A DNA stretch of 64,000 bases from Bradyrhizobium sp. NP1 (GTDB lineage Bacteria; Pseudomonadota; Alphaproteobacteria; Rhizobiales; Xanthobacteraceae): positions 6,240,001-6,304,000 of the forward strand of contig NZ_CP127385.1 of NCBI RefSeq assembly GCF_030378205.1, given 5' to 3'. A program made the position numbers and the translations under genes. Positions 58,397 through 64,000 of this stretch are shown in pieces (position 1 is the stretch's first letter; each line of letters opens with the position of its first letter). A model generated the notes under the pieces. It was not told the DNA's origin. It was given only the letters and a program-made list of their open reading frames with translations, and ran no database searches.

Positions 58397-59307
58397 ATCC
58401 CGCTGTCATGAATGCTGCGCCCGAATTCCGTGCCGCCGGCACCGATCTTTCCGAGCGGCGGCGCAGCGGCGTCTCCCGGGGGCCGCTGCGCGACATCAGC
58501 GCGCAACTCGATGCCTCCTTCAGCTGGAACGCCGACGGCGCGGCAACGATCGGCGCAGGCGCGACCATCGCGGCGATCGCAGCCGATGCGCGCATTGCGC
58601 AGGCCTATCCGGGACTTGCGACAAGCGCGCACGGGCTTGCGACACCGCAGGTGCGCCACCTCGCCACCATCGGCGGCAACCTCGCCCAGCGCTCGCGCTG
58701 CTGGTACTACCGCAACCCGCATGTCGACTGCCTGAAGAAGGGCGGCGACGCCTGCCCGGCGCGATCCGGCAACCATCTCTACGCTGTCGCCTTCGATCTC
58801 GGCCCCTGCGTCGCGCCGCATCCCTCAACCATGGCGGCGGCGCTGCTCGCCTATGACGCGACGGTTGCAACCGACCGTCGCGACAGCGTTTCAATCACGC
58901 AGCTGCTCGGCGACGGCAGCGACGGCGGCCGCGATCTTCGGCTTGAAGCCGGCGAGCTCATCAGCCATGTCCGTCTCCCGCCGCCGCTGCCCGGCGAGCG
59001 CGCGCTCTACAAGCGCGCGATCAGCCGCAGCGATGCCGAATGGCCGCTGGTCGAGCTCTGCGCACGCGCCGTGGTGGAGAACGGCAGCTTCCGCTTCGTG
59101 CGCCTCGCCGCCGGCGGGATTGCCCCGGTGCCGCTGCGCCTTGCCGCATCGGAAGCGGCACTCGCGGGTGCGAAGCCCGATGCAGCCGCCATCGAAGCGG
59201 CCGCGCGCCAGGCGCGTGCCGGCGCAAAGCCGCTGCCGATGACCGGATACAAGCTCGATCTGCTCGAAGGGCTGGTGCGCGATCTCCTGACGCAGCTTGC
59301 GGCGTGA
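58393..59307 (+). CDS. FAD-binding subunit with [4Fe-4S]-type cysteine loop, partner of the fused hydroxylase
   Basis: A 304-residue subunit. The FAD-contact ATIGGNLAQRSRC leads into a loop with four cysteines at 103, 113, 121 and 139 (SRCWYYRNPHVDC, GGDACPARSG, LGPCVAPHPS). The spacing matches the PaoB and 4-hydroxybenzoyl-CoA reductase loop that binds an extra [4Fe-4S] cluster. The C-terminal CO_deh_flav_C part follows (KRAISRSDAEWPLVELCAR). The N-terminal region is short for the family and the usual glycine-rich GGTDL loop is replaced by AAGTDLSERRRSG. The gene overlaps the fused gene by 4 bases. Confidence 0.9.
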   Translation: MNPAVMNAAPEFRAAGTDLSERRRSGVSRGPLRDISAQLDASFSWNADGAATIGAGATIAAIAADARIAQAYPGLATSAHGLATPQVRHLATIGGNLAQRSRCWYYRNPHVDCLKKGGDACPARSGNHLYAVAFDLGPCVAPHPSTMAAALLAYDATVATDRRDSVSITQLLGDGSDGGRDLRLEAGELISHVRLPPPLPGERALYKRAISRSDAEWPLVELCARAVVENGSFRFVRLAAGGIAPVPLRLAASEAALAGAKPDAAAIEAAARQARAGAKPLPMTGYKLDLLEGLVRDLLTQLAA

Positions 59308-59701
59308 GCGGCGTGGCTTGCACGCGCAATGACGGTTCTATTGGCCTGGGTTGACCTCTTGGTTCGAGACGCGTCGCAAGCGCGACGCGCCTCACCATGA
59401 GGGGTTCTGGCGGCAGGCATGCCACAGACCAAGGTCGAATTTACCGGGCGGACCGAAGGACTAGATTTCGGATTGCAAGACCGTGTCATGAGGGATGTCG
59501 CAGTCCCGCGATGGCGTTCGGTTAGTGCCGCTCGCCATCCAGGACCGGCTTCCTGAGGCCTGCATGGGCACGACGCGCGCAATGACGGCGTAGCCCCAAC
59601 CAGACAAGACAACAGACCTTGGTACCACCATCCGCCTCCGTGGATGGTGGACGAAACCCGTTCCCGGAGGTCCCAGCTGATTTGCGCCAAGGAGATGCAC
59701 A
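59308..59701 (+). other. Gene-free stretch upstream of the MHS transporter
   Basis: These 394 bases hold no convincing gene. At about 59360-59405 there is a fragment of a known-looking interspersed repeat (GGTTCGAGACGCG... CTCACCATGAGGGG). A CACCATCC-N8-GGATGGTG hairpin lies at about 59627-59650 in what would be the mRNA leader, and AAGGAG precedes the ATG at 59702 by about 8 bases. No clear promoter or terminator is seen. Confidence 0.5.
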
Positions 59702-61033
59702 ATGACGACATTGGACATTGCGGCCGCCCCGCTGCCGGAAGCCGAGCACCGGGCGCAATTGCGTCGCGCATTGATCGCCAGCACGGTAGGCACCACCATC
59801 GAATGGTACGACTTCCTGCTTTACAGCACGGTGACTGGCCTCGTCTTCGGCAAACTCTTCTTTCCCAAGTCCGATCCCCTGGTTGGCGTGTTGGAGGCAT
59901 TCGCCATCTACACGGTGGGCTTCATCGCGCGGCCGATCGGTGCTGCGATCTTCGGCCACTATGGCGACCGCATCGGCCGCAAGGCGGCGCTGATCGCCAC
60001 GTTGCTGCTGACCGGGCTTGCCACTGCGGCGGTCGGCCTCGTCCCCACCTATGAGACGATCGGCATCTGGGGTGCCGTCATCCTGACGGTCATCCGCTTC
60101 ATCCAGGGCGTGGGCGTCGGCGGCGAGTGGGGAGGCTCGGTGCTGCTGTCGATGGAGTGGGCGCGGACCAACCAGCACCGCGGCTTCATCACCTCGTGGC
60201 CGCAGCTCGGCGGTCCCGCCGGCTTGCTGCTGGCAAATATAGCGGTGCTGGTGTTCAGCCGCATTTCCGGCGACCAGTTCCTGGTTTGGGGCTGGCGCAT
60301 CCCGTTCCTGCTCAGCCTCGTGATGATCGCCATCGGGCTTTACATCCGGCTCGGCATCATGGAGACGCCGACGTTCCGGCGGATCGTGGCCGAGAACCGC
60401 GTCGCGCGAGTCCCGGTGATCGAGGTGATCAAGCGTCAGCCGCGGTCGATCATTCTCTCGGCGCTGGTGCGGATGGTCGAACAGGCGCCGGCCTATATCT
60501 ACCTGGCCTTTGTCTTCGCCTACGGCACCCAGGTCATCCATCAGGATCGCGACTTCCTGCTCATCTGTCTGATCTGCGCCGGCACCCTTGAGCTCTTCAA
60601 CATCCCGCTGGCGGGGCACCTGTCGGATCGCATCGGGCGCAAGCGCCTGTACCTGATTGGCTCGGTCCTGACCGGGCTGTTCGGCTTTGCGTATTTCGGC
60701 CTGCTGAACACTGGCGCGCCGTTGCTGATCTTCATCGCCATCGTTCTGTCATTCGTACCGCACGCTCTGACGTATGGCCCGCAGGCGGCGTTGATCGCCG
60801 AGTGCTTCACCCCGCGGCTGCGGTACAGCGGCTGCTCGATCGGCTATCAGCTCTCCTCGGTCATCTCCGGCGGGCCGGCACCGCTGATCGCTACCGCGCT
60901 GCTCGCAGCCACCGGCTCAGGCTACGCGATCGCGTTCTACATTCTGTTCTGCGCGGCCGTCAGCATTGTCGCGACCACCTTGATGCCCGACTACACCAAC
61001 AAGGACATTTCCGAGGAACACGACAGGCCTTGA
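59702..61033 (+). CDS. MHS family MFS transporter (metabolite:proton symporter)
   Basis: A 443-residue permease with 12 membrane helices. The N-terminus STVGTTIEWYDFLLYSTVTG and ARPIGAAIFGHYGDRIGRKA are the hallmarks of the MHS group (ProP, ShiA, KgtP and citrate carriers). The loop VGVGGEWGGSVLLSMEWA is also typical. These proteins import organic acids, osmolytes or aromatic acids with protons; the substrate is not given by the sequence. The ribosome site AAGGAG is good. It is convergent with the P450 gene, 41 bases apart. Confidence 0.93.
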   Translation: MTTLDIAAAPLPEAEHRAQLRRALIASTVGTTIEWYDFLLYSTVTGLVFGKLFFPKSDPLVGVLEAFAIYTVGFIARPIGAAIFGHYGDRIGRKAALIATLLLTGLATAAVGLVPTYETIGIWGAVILTVIRFIQGVGVGGEWGGSVLLSMEWARTNQHRGFITSWPQLGGPAGLLLANIAVLVFSRISGDQFLVWGWRIPFLLSLVMIAIGLYIRLGIMETPTFRRIVAENRVARVPVIEVIKRQPRSIILSALVRMVEQAPAYIYLAFVFAYGTQVIHQDRDFLLICLICAGTLELFNIPLAGHLSDRIGRKRLYLIGSVLTGLFGFAYFGLLNTGAPLLIFIAIVLSFVPHALTYGPQAALIAECFTPRLRYSGCSIGYQLSSVISGGPAPLIATALLAATGSGYAIAFYILFCAAVSIVATTLMPDYTNKDISEEHDRP

Positions 61034-61074
61034 TCAGATGCGCTGTGGCCGCCGGATCGAGACTCGCGCCGGCC

Positions 61075-62259
61075 CTATTGCAGGAGAACCGGCAGATTGA
61101 GCGGGCCGCGGAAACCGAAACCGTGCCAGCGCACGCTCGCGGGATCAGGCAGCGTCATGTTGGGGAAGCGCTCGAACAGCATGGGGAGCAGGATGGCACC
61201 GACGGTTCGTCGCGACAGGTGCGCGCCCGCACAATGATGCGGGCCGTTGCCAAAGGCCTGGTGAGCATTGGGCTCGCGCAACCCGTTGTAGTACTCGCCA
61301 TCTTCGAAGACGTCCTCGTCTCGGTTTGCCGACGCCTGGATCGTCATCACGGTGTCGCCCTTGGGGATGAAGCAGCCGCGAATCTCGGTGTCCTCCATCA
61401 CGAGCCGTGAACTCGCCTGGATCGGCGCTACCCACCGCACCCCTTCCTCGAAGGCAGAGCGCCATTTGCCGCCTGCGCGCACAGCCTCAAGCTGATCCGG
61501 ATTGGTGAGCAGGCCGTAGAGGATCGTCAGCAGGGCATCGCGCGGCTCGTTGATGCCGCCGCCGATCGCGATCTTTACATTGGCGATCATCTGGCTTTCT
61601 GGAATCGGGTTCGTCGCGTTCACCATGACGGAGAGCGCTGAGGGGTCCGGTTCGGCCCGCACCCGTTCGGCGTTGGCGCGGATACATTTGTCCATCTCCG
61701 CATTGGCGATGTCGGTCGTTTCGAAAGGCCCCGGCGTCCAGCCGAAATTGCCGGCTCCGTCGATCAACGTCTGCGACCATCGCTGCATGTCCTCATCGCT
61801 CGCGTCCGGAACGCCCATGGTGTGCGCCAGAATCCGCGCGGCAAGCGGTCCCGCGAGAGCGGGAAAGAGATCGACCACCTCGCCTCGCGGCAGCCGGTCA
61901 AGATATGCCGCGGCCAGTTTCGCATACAGCGGCGCCCAGACCGATTCGATCGTCTTCGGCATGAGGGCCGGCATCATCGCCATCCGTTCGGTCCGGTGCT
62001 CGTCGTGGTCCTTGCGCATCAGCGTGTGCGCGAGAAAGGCGCGCTTCATGGGCGTGTTCGGGTCGTCCGAGCTGAACAACGCCGCATTGTCCTTCACGTA
62101 CCTGGTGTCGGCGGCCTTGGTGAGGAAGGTTCGGCCCACTGATTTGACCCGCAAGACGGGCGCTTCGCGTCTCAGGCGCTTGTAGATCGGATAGGGATCG
62201 CGCGTGAGCTCCTCGATCGTGATGGCCTCGTCCAGGGGGGCCAAGCCGGCGGTCGGCAT
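61075..62259 (-). CDS. Cytochrome P450 with atypical oxygen-activation motif
   Basis: A 394-residue soluble P450. The heme-binding loop AFGNGPHHCAGAHLSR has the thiolate Cys343, and the K-helix ExxR is Glu272-x-x-Arg275 (FEEGVRW). The I helix reads AIGGGINEPRDALL (231-244). The usual acid-threonine pair (AGxDT) is replaced: where Asp-Thr is expected stand Asn237-Glu238, then Pro239. The start at 62259 (MPTAGLAPLDEAIT) has AGGA 12 bases upstream; a GTG at 62283 is less likely. No ferredoxin or reductase gene is beside it, so electrons must come from elsewhere. The substrate is unknown. Confidence 0.92.
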   Translation of the reverse strand: MPTAGLAPLDEAITIEELTRDPYPIYKRLRREAPVLRVKSVGRTFLTKAADTRYVKDNAALFSSDDPNTPMKRAFLAHTLMRKDHDEHRTERMAMMPALMPKTIESVWAPLYAKLAAAYLDRLPRGEVVDLFPALAGPLAARILAHTMGVPDASDEDMQRWSQTLIDGAGNFGWTPGPFETTDIANAEMDKCIRANAERVRAEPDPSALSVMVNATNPIPESQMIANVKIAIGGGINEPRDALLTILYGLLTNPDQLEAVRAGGKWRSAFEEGVRWVAPIQASSRLVMEDTEIRGCFIPKGDTVMTIQASANRDEDVFEDGEYYNGLREPNAHQAFGNGPHHCAGAHLSRRTVGAILLPMLFERFPNMTLPDPASVRWHGFGFRGPLNLPVLLQ

Positions 62260-62554
62260 GGGGTGATCCTGTTGGCTGCGCACGCATCATTGTGAACGGT
62301 GGCGGAGCATAATGGCCGGCGCGAAACGGCGCAATGACGGCGTCCGCCGCACTGGCAGGCGCGAGGCGGCACGCCGCCCCTTGGGATGTCTCAAACGTGC
62401 CAACAACCGGGGTGCGGCGATTTCGCCTCGCAATGCTTCTCACATTTTCCGAACAAGGCAGAAACGGCCGACACCGTAATCTTCCGGCATTGGCGGCGGC
62501 CCTGACTTCGCGTAAGAAACGCCCACATCACTGCCAATGCGGCAGGGGGAAGAT
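62260..62554. other. Gene-free stretch upstream of the P450 gene
   Basis: I see no credible gene, RNA or repeat here apart from a likely P450 promoter. GC-rich short palindromes (GGCGGCACGCCGCC at about 62367-62380) are present. The stretch ends at the strong hairpin at 62555. Confidence 0.4.
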
Positions 62555-62598
62555 CACGAGGCCCGGTCTCCTAGGCTCACCGGGCCTCGTGTATTTTG
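62555..62598 (+). terminator. Strong hairpin with T-rich tail on the plus strand
   Basis: CACGAGGCCCGGT (62555-62567) and ACCGGGCCTCGTG (62579-62591) make a perfect 13-bp stem around an 11-base loop containing CCTAGG; TATTTTG follows on the plus strand. The nearest annotated gene ending toward it is the minus-strand small gene at 62672, for which the T-run is on the wrong side. It may end an undetected plus-strand transcript or act on the minus strand without a T-run. Confidence 0.55.
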
Positions 62599-62671
62599 TG
62601 CCTCGCGCAAGACGACGCACAGACGCGGCAACCGCGCGCTCGACGGAAGCAACCCGCGGGTTTGACGTCGC

Positions 62672-62860
62672 TCACTCGCCGGCCGCGATCGGCAGTTTTG
62701 TCTCTCGGGAAAACACCTGCCTGGCGGGAAGCGTCTCGAGAAGCTCGGCGTCAGCCACCGCCTGACGGGCGACGCGGAGGCTGGTGCAGACCAGGACCGC
62801 TTCCTCCTCAGTGCCGACAATGACGCGCGAGCCGAATTGCGTGATGCGATAGGCGGCCAT
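62672..62860 (-). CDS. Small conserved-looking protein, unknown function
   Basis: A 62-residue soluble protein (starts MAAYRITQFGSRVIVGTEEE). The ATG at 62860 has a strong ribosome site (GGGAGGA) 7 bases upstream, which decides the start over a longer frame to 62992. It has no signal peptide, no cysteine pair, and no motif I recognise; the centre is VLVCTSLRVARQAVADAELL. Similar short proteins with a GTEEEAV-like segment occur in this group, as I recall, without known function. Confidence 0.6.
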   Translation of the reverse strand: MAAYRITQFGSRVIVGTEEEAVLVCTSLRVARQAVADAELLETLPARQVFSRETKLPIAAGE

Positions 62861-63078
62861 ATGCCAGTCCTCCCTAACGCGACAGCCAACAATGGGCGGC
62901 GAGCGTTGTTGCCGGCAACTGTGGCGGGCGTACGCCGGCAAGATGAAGATCGAAGGTTGGGTGAGCGAACCGTTAACCCGATTGGAGAGCAAGCCGAAGT
63001 TGCAGGCGAGCGGTCCGATTCTAACACACGCCTCCCATCAGGGAGGCACGTTTGCGAATGTTAGAATCAAAAGCTCCA

Positions 63079-63241
63079 CGAGTGTCCCGGATCCGAAGTT
63101 CGTATCATTTGGCGGGCCACGCTCTTTTGCGAACTTCGGGTCCGGAAGGACACTAGCAAATTTATGATTCTGGTGCGGTTTTGGTCCCGAAGTTCTCTTG
63201 ACGAACTCCGGCACAAATGAAGAGAACTTTCGAACCACTAG
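63079..63241 (-). repeat. Composite double-hairpin repeat, copy 3 (inverted orientation)
   Basis: Hairpin 2-type (63079-63156) pairs CGAGTGTCC-CGGATCCG... with ...CGGGTCCGG-AAG-GACACTAG. Hairpin 1-type (63170-63241) pairs CTGGTGCGG-TTTT-GGTCCCGAAG... with ...GAACTTTCGAACCACTAG, its right arm about 8 bases shorter. The spacer CAAATTTATGATT is the reverse complement of a sequence matching the other spacers. Total 163 bp. The 772-base region 62861-63632 that contains it has no convincing gene; an open frame 63038-63550 on the minus strand is rejected. Confidence 0.82.
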
Positions 63242-63597
63242 GGCGTGAGCCCATAAATTCGAGGGGTCGGCGGACATCGGCTCTGGTGCGCATTCCGGAC
63301 TCAAATCGGACATCGCCTCGTCCGTTTCGTGCCAACAACGGAAGTTGCTCTTTCGACCGCGATCGCGCGTGTGGTGCTCGAATCGGCGTCGCCTATAGAG
63401 CGCGCATGTTGCCACGCCCACCGCAGCCTTCCATGCGGAGGGACCATGCATAAAGCCGCAGGTGCGGTTCGCCTCACGGATGGCTTTCTTGGCGGCTTCC
63501 CGCGCCCTCTGTATGGCGTAGCTATGTCGAAGACGGGTTGTCCCCGTCATTCAATTTCTTTTCAGTCTGGACCGCAAGGCGCCGCGCTATTTCGGTC

Positions 63598-63626
63598 GAA
63601 GAAAAAGCCCCGCAGAAACGCGGCGC
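63598..63626 (-). terminator. Rho-independent terminator of the small secreted protein gene
   Basis: On the minus strand GCGCCGCG-TTTC-TGCGGGGC is followed directly by TTTTTCTTC. One G-G mismatch interrupts the stem. It begins about 7 bases past the stop codon at 63633. Confidence 0.82.
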
Positions 63627-63632
63627 TTACTC

Positions 63633-63872
63633 TTAGGGCTTGTAAGTACCGGGGTCCGCGCCGCCAACTAAGCCGCCTCTGCTGTTCGAGGAGCCGCCGT
63701 AACGCCCCATGCCGACCGTACCTTGGTTGGTCCTGTTCGTCGAACGCGCCATGCCGACCGTACCTTGGTGGGTCCTGGCGCCTGACCTGTACTTATGATG
63801 ACTTGTGTATGCAAGTGCGAACGTGCTTGAGAGTGCGAACGCAGAAGCCAATGCTATTGTTGCAAGTTTCAT
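63633..63872 (-). CDS. Small secreted protein with QGTVGM repeats, unknown function
   Basis: A 79-residue protein. A signal peptide (MKLATIALASAFALSSTFALA, split as MKLATIALASAFALSS then TFALA) is likely cut after ALA. The mature part is basic and Gly/Ser/Thr-rich, with QGTVGM twice (HQGTVGMARS and NQGTVGMGRY) encoded by near-identical DNA at about 63709-63736 and 63751-63778, so it grew by a tandem duplication. It ends SNSRGGLVGGADPGTYKP. The GGGAGG ribosome site lies 7 bases before ATG 63872. No known domain; an exported structural or stress protein is possible. Confidence 0.75.
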   Translation of the reverse strand: MKLATIALASAFALSSTFALAYTSHHKYRSGARTHQGTVGMARSTNRTNQGTVGMGRYGGSSNSRGGLVGGADPGTYKP

Positions 63873-63879
63873 GGTCGTC

Positions 63880-63950
63880 CTCCCTTGATATTTTGTTCCA
63901 AGTTCTCCCTTGATGTTTTTGTTCCAAACCGTTTCATGATTTTTTTGTTC
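63880..63950 (-). repeat. Triplicated leader with ribosome-site-like core
   Basis: Upstream of the small secreted gene CTCCCTTGATATTTTGTTCC (63880-63899) recurs as CTCCCTTGATGTTTTTGTTC (63905-63924) and, more worn, as TTTCATGATTTTTTTGTTCA (about 63931-63950), a 25-base period. Each of the first two contains an AAGGGAG Shine-Dalgarno-type core on the gene's strand; only the one nearest the ATG can serve it. The unit may be an A/T-rich leader or a regulator site duplicated in tandem. Confidence 0.6.
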
Positions 63951-64000
63951 AGCCGACAGTCGCCAATGGGGCAGGCGACGTCATTCGACAATCGCGTGCG

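Noticed and set aside
63038..63550. A 170-codon open frame on the minus strand
   Set aside because: It runs through composite repeat copy 3, has no ribosome site or motif, and its composition does not look like coding sequence.

Overview
The window is a piece of chromosome from a high-GC alphaproteobacterium, most likely Bradyrhizobium or a close relative. The grounds are gene content and order, protein style, the long-linker FtsZ and several palindromic repeat families I associate with that group. The genus call is recognition from memory, not a search result. No rRNA, tRNA, CRISPR array, transposase or phage gene was seen. The only structural RNA is RNase P RNA at about 38.93-39.37 kb.

Layout. 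1-9 kb holds mixed housekeeping genes: the truncated start of a fused transporter/spermidine-synthase-like membrane protein, a phytoene-desaturase-type FAD oxidoreductase, a small P-loop ATPase, an orphan Flp pilin, prmA, an M24B aminopeptidase and a Bcr/CflA exporter. From 9.2 to 35.2 kb everything lies on the minus strand and forms a complete division and cell wall cluster, read right to left: rsmH-ftsL-ftsI-murE-murF-mraY-murD-ftsW-murG-murC-murB-ddl-ftsQ-ftsA-ftsZ (terminator), then lpxC, bamD, recN and ligA. Together they make and polymerise the lipid II precursor, build the divisome, start lipid A synthesis, insert outer membrane proteins and repair or seal DNA. There is no mraZ ahead of rsmH. 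The divergent neighbour is a peptidoglycan amidase. Several junctions inside the cluster have been opened by intergenic palindromic repeats.

36-39.9 kb carries a YCII-protein/ECF sigma factor pair with a candidate self-recognised promoter, a PAS protein, rnpB and a VOC protein. 39.9-64 kb is accessory. It holds a PaoABC-like three-subunit molybdenum hydroxylase with a divergent TetR regulator, a TauE-type permease, a VWA-type secreted protein, a MocR regulator with its divergent DMT exporter, an ABC exporter, an EmrAB-type pump with a divergent TetR, a second molybdenum hydroxylase whose iron-sulfur and molybdenum subunits are fused, an MHS transporter, a cytochrome P450 with a non-standard I helix, and two small conserved-looking genes.

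The most distinctive signal outside the genes is a 163-166 bp composite repeat present three times (1259-1424, 44506-44671, 63079-63241). Each copy is two related 72-79 bp hairpins in inverted orientation around a 12-14 bp spacer. Stem sequences differ between copies while pairing is kept, and the third copy lies in the opposite orientation. It looks like a mosaic mobile palindrome of the BIME/MITE kind.
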